NCBI RefSeq assembly: GCF_019049325.1
Contig: NZ_JAGMUO010000017.1
Span: forward strand, 1 to 64,000
Direction of reading: 5' to 3'
Source: Streptomyces sp. AC512_CC834
Lineage (GTDB): Bacteria > Actinomycetota > Actinomycetes > Streptomycetales > Streptomycetaceae
Length of the DNA: 64,000 nt
In this document: one piece after another, positions 58,473 to 64,000 of the stretch
How positions within the stretch are numbered: position 1 is the first letter of the stretch
Layout of the letters: each line of letters opens with the position of its first letter
Notes under the pieces: model-generated
Told to the model about the DNA's origin: nothing
Databases searched by the model: none
The model's input: the letters and a program-made list of their open reading frames with translations, nothing else
Program-made: the position numbers and the translations under genes

Positions 58473-59318
58473 CCCGCCGCCGCGCTGTGCGGCCGCTCTC
58501 CGTCCGGGCAGCCGTCGGCACGACCGGCTCAGCACCGGCGAGGAGTGCCCGGCCCGTGATGTCCCGGCACTCCGCTGACACACCGGCCGAGTCCCGCGCC
58601 CAGCCCGCGCATCTGCCGCCGGGTTGGAGGTTCGTGGGGTCGGCATGTGCCCGAGCAGGGCCGGTAGTCGCGGGACGGACAGCCCATCCGCAGCCTTGTT
58701 GGGCATGGTCGGCTCCGGAGGGGCCGGCTCCGGCTGGGTCGCGGGGTCTGCGCGGGTGCCATGCGGGGGCCGAGGTCGGCTGGGCGAACCGGCCGGTTCG
58801 TCTTGCCGGACGCCAAGCGCCTTACGCAGGGCCCGCAGCGCGTGGTGCGCGCGGGACTTCGCGGTACCCGGTGGGATGCCGAGCACGGCGGCCACTTCAC
58901 GTGTTGACCCGCCGCAGTAGTACGACTCGTACAGCACCTCCCGGTGCTTGTACGACAGGGACTGGAACGCGTCCTTGAGGGACATCCCGTCGAGCAGCCG
59001 GTCGATGTCGTCGAAGTGTGCCGGTACATCGTCGAGCCACGAGGCGGCGTCCACCTCCCGGGGCCGGCCCGCGCGCCGCCGGTAGTCGTCCACGACGAGA
59101 TTGTGGGCCACTCGGAACAACCACGGCCGCAGTGACGCCCCGTCGTCCAGTTCCTGTGTCCGCCAGCAGCGCAGCAGGGCCTCCTGCACCACGTCCTCGG
59201 CCTTGTGCCGGTCGCCCTCCAGCAGCCTCACCACATAGGCATGCAGTGGCCCCGCCACGTCGTCGTACAGCGTGCGCATCGCCCGTTCGCGGTCGCTGAC
59301 AGCTTCCCTCGAACCCAT
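57750..59318 (-). CDS. ECF sigma factor (SigE/RpoE-like) with read-through C-terminus
   Basis: The first 170 residues are a clear ECF sigma factor: region 2 LHAYVVRLLEGDRHKAEDVV, QEALLRCWRTQEL and RPWLFRVAHNLVVDDYRRR; region 4 LSYKHREVLYESYYCGGSTR, EVAAVLGIPPGTAKSRAHHA. ECF proteins normally end here. This frame continues for 350 more residues with a Pro/Arg-rich segment and then, from 58472 down to 57750, as the antisense of the SARP gene. The original stop is therefore missing, most likely by the same deletion that shortened SARP. ATG 59318 follows AGGAA. Functional sigma is possible if the tail is harmless. Confidence 0.7.
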   Translation of the reverse strand: MGSREAVSDRERAMRTLYDDVAGPLHAYVVRLLEGDRHKAEDVVQEALLRCWRTQELDDGASLRPWLFRVAHNLVVDDYRRRAGRPREVDAASWLDDVPAHFDDIDRLLDGMSLKDAFQSLSYKHREVLYESYYCGGSTREVAAVLGIPPGTAKSRAHHALRALRKALGVRQDEPAGSPSRPRPPHGTRADPATQPEPAPPEPTMPNKAADGLSVPRLPALLGHMPTPRTSNPAADARAGRGTRPVCQRSAGTSRAGHSSPVLSRSCRRLPGRRAAAQRGGGSPDRARPGRDGRPVHRCDEVGAFLLAPPQGVVLRGERQGMATGGWWPGGSPVPAFGEVGASGVGGVQVPVQKPFQGPVAFLPRFLRDDAFSGVDTEQFVHGVAVRRLLYEQVGADKFGEQSANITQREPCEGGRGVDGDVRAGDQTEQVEQSGGGTGHVVVGRGEDGAQVRGGIACGEGVEAAPAVAQMPGDGAERMPGAGRGTSGDQSESQRQPATARDDLVGRPRFRHRRLGAQAPGQ

Positions 59319-59540
59319 CACATTCCTGCTCAAGGGCACGTGCGCTCCATCGTTGTGCGGCCGCATGGCGGCAGTCGTCGGTCAGGGGGCCGCAGACGGC
59401 GGCCCGGGTGCGTCGGCAAGTCTCGCGCCGGGCGCTCCACATCGCCTTGACGATCGCTTTGCGGCGTCGGCGCCACCGAACAGCGTCTCGGCTCGAGGCC
59501 CCGCCCCGTCGGAAAAGAATCCGTCCGATCCCCGAGCCGC

Positions 59541-59551
59541 TTGTAACGTTC
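59541..59551 (+). promoter_or_regulatory. TTGTAACGTTC promoter-like motif (flavodoxin-like gene)
   Basis: The same 11-bp motif as before the SARP gene, at the same distance from the start. With 16 bp spacing both are followed by GCACTG, a possible -10, so the transcript would start close to the ATG. Confidence 0.6.
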
Positions 59552-59575
59552 GGCGCCCGGGCTGCACTGAGGGGT

Positions 59576-60277
59576 ATGCGTTATGACGACCTGCGTGCGT
59601 TGTACCTCAACTGCACGCTGAAGAAGAGTCCCGAGCTGAGCCACACCCAGGGTTTGATCGACCTGAGTTCTCGCATCATGGAGAAACAGGGCGTCCAGGT
59701 GGAGCAGGTGCGACCGGTCGACCTCGAGATCGCCACGGGCGTGTGGCCGGACATGACCGAGCACGGCTGGGAGCGTGATGCGTGGCCCGCCCTCTACGAG
59801 CAGGTGATGGCCGCCGACATCCTCGTCATCGGCGGGCCGATCTGGCTGGGTGACAACAGTTCCGTCGCCAAGCTGGTCATCGAGCGGCTTTACGCCTGTT
59901 CGGGCCTGCTCAACGACGTCGGCCAGTACGCCTACTACGGGCGGGTCGGCGGCTGCCTGATCACCGGCAACGAGGACGGCGCCAAGCACTGCGCCATGAA
60001 CGTCCTCTACAGCCTGCAGCATCTCGGGTACGTGATCCCGCCGCAGGCGGACGCGGGCTGGATCGGAGAGGCCGGGCCCGGTCCGTCCTACCTCGACCCG
60101 GGCTCCAGCGGTCCCGCCAACGACTTCACCAACAGGAACACCACGTTCATGACCTGGAACCTGCTGCACATGGCCCGCCTGCTCAAGGACGCCGGTGGTG
60201 TTCCGGCACACGGCAACCAGCGCTCGCAGTGGGACGCGGGATGCCGGTTCGACTTCGAGAACCCCGAGTACCGCTGA
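59576..60277 (+). CDS. Flavodoxin-like NAD(P)H-dependent FMN reductase
   Basis: A 233-residue flavoprotein of the NADPH-dependent FMN reductase/flavodoxin group. ALYLNCTLKKSPELSHT is the first strand and phosphate-binding loop for FMN (T/S-rich), MAADILVIGGPIWLGDNSSV the second FMN loop, and GGCLITGNEDGAKHCAMNVL the third. The C-terminus (WNLLHMARLLKDAGG) is helical. It reduces quinones or flavins, or acts in oxidative defence. ATG 59576 sits very near GAGGGG, an unusually short spacing, and the promoter-like motif suggests a nearly leaderless mRNA. It is the first gene of the putative sigma-controlled set. Confidence 0.85.
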   Translation: MRYDDLRALYLNCTLKKSPELSHTQGLIDLSSRIMEKQGVQVEQVRPVDLEIATGVWPDMTEHGWERDAWPALYEQVMAADILVIGGPIWLGDNSSVAKLVIERLYACSGLLNDVGQYAYYGRVGGCLITGNEDGAKHCAMNVLYSLQHLGYVIPPQADAGWIGEAGPGPSYLDPGSSGPANDFTNRNTTFMTWNLLHMARLLKDAGGVPAHGNQRSQWDAGCRFDFENPEYR

Positions 60278-60337
60278 ACCCCCTGGTACCGCTCCATTCC
60301 GTCCCAGTACATCCAACCCAACGACGAGAGGCACGAC

Positions 60338-61183
60338 ATGACTGTCGGATCCGTGGAAACTGTCCCCACCTGCGCCTACCCGGGCTGCGACATGCCTGCA
60401 GAGTCGCCCGCTCCCGGCGCGCAGGGCCCGGCGCCCCACTTCTGTCCGGACCCCGAGCACAACTCGCTCGGCGCGTTCCGCAAGATCCGCGCCAAGCGGC
60501 AGCAGCGCAAGGAGGACAAGCGCGTGGCGTCCGAGGCCAAGAAGGCCGCGAAGAAGGCGACGAAGGAGGGCAGGACGACGGCCGTCGGACAGCAGCCCTG
60601 GCCCGCCGTCGCCGCGGAGACGCCCGCCGCCGGCACGGAGGCGCGGCCCGCGGCGTCCGAGCAGCAGGCCGCAGCCTCACAGGACGTGGACGGCGAGATG
60701 GCCGCGTTGATGGCCATGACGACGGCCGAGGGTGACCGCGCCACTCAGTCACGCGACGCACTCGTCGCACTCATAGAGCGGCTCGTCGCCGAACTGCCGA
60801 ACTACATCGAGGAGTTGGCAGTCATCACGGACTCCGCGGCGGCCGAGGCACGGATCGAGACGGTAACCCGAGCCTGCGCACAGCGCATCCTGGCCGCCGA
60901 GGGACGAGCCGCGCTCGCCGAGGAGGCCGGCGACATGGCCGTCGCCGGGCTCGACGCCGCGCAGGAGAAGTTCACCGAGGAGACCGCCGCGATCCGCGAG
61001 GAGACGGCCCGCCAGGTGGCCGACGCCGAGTTCGTCCGGGCCGAGCTGGAGCGCTACCGCGAGCGCGTGAGCATGCTCGAGGTCCGCCTCGACGCCGTCC
61101 GCGACGAGGCCGACGAACTGCGCCGCGAGAGGGCCGCACGCCCCACCACTGACCGGGAACAGCCGCGCCCCGCTGGGCGATAG
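60338..61183 (+). CDS. Zn-finger-like and coiled-coil protein of unknown function
   Basis: A 281-residue protein. Residues 11-40 hold CAYPGCDMP and [14 protein letters not shown], a possible zinc site (two Cys, Cys and His). A Lys/Ala-rich segment ([20 protein letters not shown]) follows, then an Ala/Gln linker and a long coiled coil from residue 150 to the end ([20 protein letters not shown]). The layout resembles plasmid KfrA-type DNA-binding proteins, but the N-terminal part is not a plain HTH, so this is only an analogy. It stands between the flavodoxin-like gene (61 bp) and a strong terminator, so it is likely in that transcript. Confidence 0.72.
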   Translation: MTVGSVETVPTCAYPGCDMPAESPAPGAQGPAPHFCPDPEHNSLGAFRKIRAKRQQRKEDKRVASEAKKAAKKATKEGRTTAVGQQPWPAVAAETPAAGTEARPAASEQQAAASQDVDGEMAALMAMTTAEGDRATQSRDALVALIERLVAELPNYIEELAVITDSAAAEARIETVTRACAQRILAAEGRAALAEEAGDMAVAGLDAAQEKFTEETAAIREETARQVADAEFVRAELERYRERVSMLEVRLDAVRDEADELRRERAARPTTDREQPRPAGR

Positions 61184-61193
61184 CGCGAACCGA

Positions 61194-61236
61194 CCGCCGT
61201 CCGGCGGGCCCGTGCTCGGCGCCCGCCGGACGGCGG
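61194..61236. terminator. Strong terminator hairpin
   Basis: CCGCCGTCCGGCGGGC pairs perfectly with GCCCGCCGGACGGCGG (16 bp) across an 11-nt loop, just after the coiled-coil gene. It separates it from the DM13 gene. Confidence 0.9.
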
Positions 61237-61271
61237 GCCTGCGAGAAGACCCCACAGAGATGGAAAGACTC

Positions 61272-61778
61272 ATGGACCGAACCAGGCGTCCGATCCTCTG
61301 GACCACCGTCGCCGCTGTCGTCGTCCTGGCGGCGGTCGGGCTGTACCTCTTCCAGCCCTGGCGGCTGTTCACGACGAACCGTGTCGACGAGGCAGCCCCC
61401 GTCGCCACCGACCAGCAGCGGGTGGCGACCAAGCCCTTGTCGACAGGCAGCTTCATCTCCCACGAACACGAGACCAGCGGCTCGGTGGAAGTCCAGCCAC
61501 TCGCGGGCGGAAAGGCCAACCTGCGCCTGACCGATCTGCGGACCTCCGACGGCCCGGCCCTGCACGTCTGGCTCAGCGACCAGCCGGTCGAGCAGAGCGG
61601 CGGCGGCAACCTCGACGACGGCGCCCACGTCGACCTCGGCGATCTCAAGGGCAACGAGGGCAACCAGAACTACGCGATCCCGGCGGGTACCGACCTGGGC
61701 AGGTTCTCCACGGTGACGATCTGGTGCGAGCGCTTCAGCGTGTCCTTCGGCGCGGCCGAGCTGGAGCAGAGCGCCTGA
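61272..61778 (+). CDS. DM13-domain electron-transfer-like protein, membrane anchored
   Basis: A 168-residue protein with one N-terminal membrane anchor (ILWTTVAAVVVLAAVGLYLF) and a DM13 domain: GSFISHEHETSGSVEVQPL, ANLRLTDLRTSDGPALHVWL, and VTIWCERFSVSFGAAEL. The conserved Cys near the end and the D-G-P-x-L-H-V-W-L motif identify it. DM13 domains are found with redox partners in animals and bacteria; a cytochrome-like electron-transfer role outside the cell has been proposed for the family. ATG 61272 follows GGAAAG. It is placed in its own unit between two terminators. Confidence 0.86.
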   Translation: MDRTRRPILWTTVAAVVVLAAVGLYLFQPWRLFTTNRVDEAAPVATDQQRVATKPLSTGSFISHEHETSGSVEVQPLAGGKANLRLTDLRTSDGPALHVWLSDQPVEQSGGGNLDDGAHVDLGDLKGNEGNQNYAIPAGTDLGRFSTVTIWCERFSVSFGAAELEQSA

Positions 61779-61800
61779 CGCGCTCGGCCCACGGCGCAGC

Positions 61801-61831
61801 GTGGAGCAGGTGGCAGGACCACCTGCTCCAC
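61801..61831. terminator. Strong terminator hairpin
   Basis: GTGGAGCAGGTGG pairs perfectly with CCACCTGCTCCAC (13 bp) across a 5-nt loop, 23 bp after the DM13 stop. Confidence 0.9.
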
Positions 61832-61890
61832 GGCCGTCTCCGACGCGGTCCGCGTTCTACGAGCTCGGACCGACCGGACTGTATGGTCAT

Positions 61891-61901
61891 TTGTAACGTT
61901 C
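61891..61901 (+). promoter_or_regulatory. TTGTAACGTTC promoter-like motif (zf-HC2 gene)
   Basis: The third copy of the motif, here with a longer leader (38 bp to the ATG). The 3' neighbourhood differs from the other two copies, so the motif itself, not a long duplication, is what is conserved. Confidence 0.6.
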
Positions 61902-61938
61902 CGGACGTGTTGGTCACCGAGGAGATCAGGCAGGTGCC

Positions 61939-62169
61939 ATGAACTGTAACGAGTTCGTCGATGCGGTCACCGCCTTCCTCGACGGTGCCATGGGGGAAGC
62001 GACCGAGCTGCCCTTCCTCACACACCTCACGACGTGCGGCGACTGCGAGACCTGTTTCGACCAGTTCCAGCAGACCATCACGATCCTGGGTGAGCTGTCC
62101 GACAAGCACCTGTCCACGCCGGCGCGCGCCCAACTGCTGGGAGACTTCGCTGCGTTGCGACGACACTGA
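61939..62169 (+). CDS. Small zf-HC2 (anti-sigma-like) protein
   Basis: A 76-residue zinc-finger protein without membrane segment: MNCNEFVDAVTAFLDGAM, then FLTHLTTCGDCETCFDQFQQ with the H-x3-C-x2-C zinc site of ZAS anti-sigma domains. It is the minimal soluble form of a redox-sensitive anti-sigma factor such as RsrA. It probably binds one of the two sigma factors in this region. Its strongest relative in the window is the protein encoded at 62972. A third TTGTAACGTTC motif lies 38 bp upstream, so the sigma factor may control its own inhibitor. Confidence 0.85.
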   Translation: MNCNEFVDAVTAFLDGAMGEATELPFLTHLTTCGDCETCFDQFQQTITILGELSDKHLSTPARAQLLGDFAALRRH

Positions 62170-62304
62170 CGACCCCGCCACAGTCACCCGCGCCTGCCTG
62201 GCACAGGTCTTACCGTGCCATGACCGAACACGTCAGCGTGCACTTTCACTCACCGGGCTGACCTAGGCTGGCACCCCAATCGGCGGTCGGCAAGGGAGAG
62301 GTCA

Positions 62305-62985
62305 ATGGCGGGCGTACGCGAACTGCCGCCGGACGAGGTCCTGGTCCAGCGACTGCGCAGCGGTGACGAGGAGGCGTTCGCCCTGGTCCTGGACGCCTGG
62401 TCGGGCGGCCTGCTCCGGCTGGCTTCGTCCTTCGTCTCGACCAAGGCATCGGCGGAGGAGGCCGTCCAGGACACGTGGCTGGCGGTCATCAAGGGGATCG
62501 GCGACTTCGAAGGCCGTTCGTCCTTGAAGACTTGGGTGTACCGGATCCTCGTCCGCACGGCCAAGACGCGCGGTACGAAGGAGAGCAGGACGGTTCCCTT
62601 CACCAGTCTGCTGCCGGAGGAGGCGGAGGCGACGGTGGACGCCTCACGTTTCCGGGCCCCCGGCGAGCGTTACGCCGGACACTGGGCCGTCGGCCAGGAA
62701 CCGCGACCGTGGCACATACCCGAGGACCACGTGCTGCGCGGCGAGGTTCGCGAGGTGATAGCCGAGGCGCTCGACGCCCTCCCGCCCCGCCTGCGCGCGG
62801 TACTCACCCTCCGGGACGTCGAAGGGTACGGCTCGCAGGAGGTGTGCTCCCTGTTGGAGATATCGCCGGGCAACCAACGCGTCCTCCTCCACCGAGCCAG
62901 GGCGATGCTGCGCGGTAAGCTGGAGGCTTATGCGTCGAGTCCTTCTGATGCCCACGTGGGAGGGGACGAACGTGGACTGCGTTGA
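62305..62985 (+). CDS. Sigma-70 family RNA polymerase sigma factor (ECF-type)
   Basis: A 226-residue sigma factor. Region 2 spans EVLVQRLRSGDEEAFALVLD, SAEEAVQDTWLAVIKGIGDF and SLKTWVYRILVRTAKTRGTK; region 4 is LDALPPRLRAVLTLRDVEGY, GSQEVCSLLEISPGNQRVLL and HRARAMLRGKLEAY. Linker between the regions is longer than usual (about 50 residues; PWHIPEDH). It ends inside the start of the second zf-HC2 gene (14-bp overlap), the normal coupling of a sigma factor and its anti-sigma. Its own upstream region lacks the TTGTAACGTTC motif. Confidence 0.93.
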   Translation: MAGVRELPPDEVLVQRLRSGDEEAFALVLDAWSGGLLRLASSFVSTKASAEEAVQDTWLAVIKGIGDFEGRSSLKTWVYRILVRTAKTRGTKESRTVPFTSLLPEEAEATVDASRFRAPGERYAGHWAVGQEPRPWHIPEDHVLRGEVREVIAEALDALPPRLRAVLTLRDVEGYGSQEVCSLLEISPGNQRVLLHRARAMLRGKLEAYASSPSDAHVGGDERGLR

Positions 62986-63202
62986 CTTCGTGGAGTTGGT
63001 GACCGACTTCCTGGAAGGCGCCATGCCCCAGGACGACGAGCGGCGGTTCATTGAGCACCTGGCGGTATGCCCGGGCTGCGAGCGCTACCTGGACCAGTAC
63101 CGCCAGACGATCGCCACGACGGGTGAGCTGACCCCGGACCACATCTCGCCGGACGCCAGACGTCATCTGCTTACCGCTTTCAGGGACTGGCAGCGACAAT
63201 GA
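62972..63202 (+). CDS. Small zf-HC2 anti-sigma factor
   Basis: A 76-residue zinc-binding protein: VDCVDFVELVTDFLEGAM and FIEHLAVCPGCERYLDQYRQ (H-x3-C-x2-C). It is a paralog of the protein encoded at 61939, sharing the opening, zinc site and a C-terminal GELTPDHISPDARRHLL against GELSDKHLSTPARAQLL. The GTG at 62972 has AGGGG at good distance and gives the usual family N-terminus; an ATG at 62930 in the same frame would add 14 residues. Translational coupling to the sigma gene makes it the likely cognate inhibitor of that sigma factor. Confidence 0.88.
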   Translation: MDCVDFVELVTDFLEGAMPQDDERRFIEHLAVCPGCERYLDQYRQTIATTGELTPDHISPDARRHLLTAFRDWQRQ

Positions 63203-63583
63203 TCCCTGGCATCAGGCGCGAGAGCACCTCCGGGGGTACCCGGCCGCAGCGCGCGTTGCCGACCAGGAGAGCATGACCCGCGTGCCGGACGGCCACCTGG
63301 CCCCGGGGCGCGCGGTGGCGCACTGCCCCGCCCCCGCGGGGAACGGGTGAGAGCACGCTGTCCCGACGAAGTCCGTCTGGGAGGCCATCGGCCCGGGCGA
63401 CCACTGACTCGGACGCGAGGAGCGGACCGAAGCCACCGGTGGCACGTGTCGGCGCCGTCGCCCGGCACGCTCGACCTCGTACCCATGGCACAACCGTCCA
63501 CGTCCGGACGGGCTCCCTCTCCGAGTGAACCGATCCCCGCTTCTTCCCGTTGAAGCAGGGACACCGACACCTGGAGAGCATCC
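63203..63583. other. Intergenic region without gene
   Basis: No protein, RNA or clear palindrome is seen in these 380 bp. A short open frame on the plus strand (63347-63553) has no codon bias or ribosome-binding site. The promoter of the hemerythrin gene must lie at the right end. Confidence 0.55.
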
Positions 63584-64000
63584 GTGACTGAGTCCGCATC
63601 CGCCTCTGCGCCGGACACCGCGCCCGCCGCCGACCACGCACCCGCCGACAGCCGGGACATGTACGCCGTTCACGCCATGCTCCGCCGGGAGTTCGCGGAG
63701 CTTCCCCGATACGTTGTGAACGTCATGCCCGGGGACGGCCGGCAGGCCGAGTTCGTCGCCGAGCACATCGACTTCGTGACCCGGATCCTGCACGTCCACC
63801 ATGACGGCGAGGACACACTTGTTTGGCCGAAGCTGGCCGAGCGCGTACCGGCAGACGCCGCGCCCGTGCTGACCGCCATGCAGGCCGACCACGCCGGGAT
63901 CGACCGCGGGCTGGCCGCGGTCACCAGCGCGGCCGCGTCCTGGAGGGTGAACCCGGACGCGGCGCGGCGCGAGGCTGTCGTGGACGCGCTGTGCGAGCTG
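63584..64000 (+). CDS. Hemerythrin HHE domain protein (partial, 3' end cut)
   Basis: The first 139 residues of a hemerythrin-like protein. After a Ser/Ala-rich leader come YAVHAMLRREFAELPRYVVN (His), AEFVAEHIDFVTRILHVHHD with the spaced H-x3-E/D and HHxxE elements, and LTAMQADHAGIDRGLAAVTS (His). These are the di-iron ligands of the HHE domain. It may store or sense O2, NO or iron. GTG 63584 follows GGAGAG. The gene runs off the window. Together with the flavodoxin-like and DM13 proteins it gives the region a redox character. Confidence 0.85.
   Translation, partial: MTESASASAPDTAPAADHAPADSRDMYAVHAMLRREFAELPRYVVNVMPGDGRQAEFVAEHIDFVTRILHVHHDGEDTLVWPKLAERVPADAAPVLTAMQADHAGIDRGLAAVTSAAASWRVNPDAARREAVVDALCEL

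Noticed and set aside
63347..63553. Small protein gene before the hemerythrin gene
   Set aside because: No ribosome-binding site, no codon bias, and a sequence without recognisable features.

Overview
The window is chromosomal DNA of a Streptomyces species or close relative. It shows very high G+C, third-codon G/C bias, frequent GTG starts, 1-14 bp gene overlaps, and typical actinobacterial families (HTH-DUF5753 with DUF397, SARP, ECF sigma with zf-HC2, KstR-type TetR, SCO2322 family). Its order from about 2 kb to 51 kb looks like core-chromosome housekeeping and accessory functions; from 51.2 kb onward it becomes a mobile or accessory region.

Layout. 0.1-7.2 kb: two related small proteins, a DUF1992 protein, an FHA protein, an O-methyltransferase, a GT87-PAP2 fusion and a large membrane protein. 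7.3-8.9 kb: a regulator/DUF397/ATPase module. 8.9-16 kb: a MarR-hydrolase divergon, a Tat-exported protein, two isochorismatase-family hydrolases (one a likely lipoprotein) facing a GlxA-type regulator, an MFS pump and a GntR regulator. 16.1-17.7 kb: three decayed genes (possible LysR tail, SDR, aldo-keto reductase). 17.8-19.4 kb: a phosphotransferase and an antitoxin/PIN-like pair with a palindromic operator. 19.4-25.4 kb: an ECF transporter operon (S, fused A, T) with two surface-anchored proteins, behind a cobalamin riboswitch. 25.5-30.3 kb: a kinase-like protein, a KstR-like regulator with a consensus operator, and a translationally coupled glycosyltransferase/methyltransferase/prenyltransferase-fold operon. 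30.3-41 kb: envelope proteins, a cell-wall amidase, two divergent drug pumps, and a two-component system with an ABC exporter. 41-50.7 kb: a hydratase, a small protein, a propeller-like protein, the Nif3/zinc-ribbon/RNase HI-phosphatase operon, Eda, YaaA, a MerR unit and a Uma2 protein. 50.76-51.17 kb: RNase P RNA.

Accessory end. A 2.06-kb IS630-type element bounded by 34-bp inverted repeats (31/34 identical) carries a pyrF-like gene as passenger beside a frameshifted transposase. It is followed by IS debris and an A+T-richer DUF4157 (eCIS core) protein with no eCIS structural genes near it. From 56 kb lie a SARP regulator without its TPR domain and a convergent ECF sigma gene that reads through into it, then flavodoxin-like, coiled-coil, DM13, two paralogous zf-HC2 proteins, a second sigma factor and a hemerythrin protein cut by the window end. 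Three of these transcription units carry the same 11-bp motif TTGTAACGTTC upstream, which suggests a small redox or envelope-stress regulon.

All functional calls are from reading translated sequence and motifs; no database search was run.
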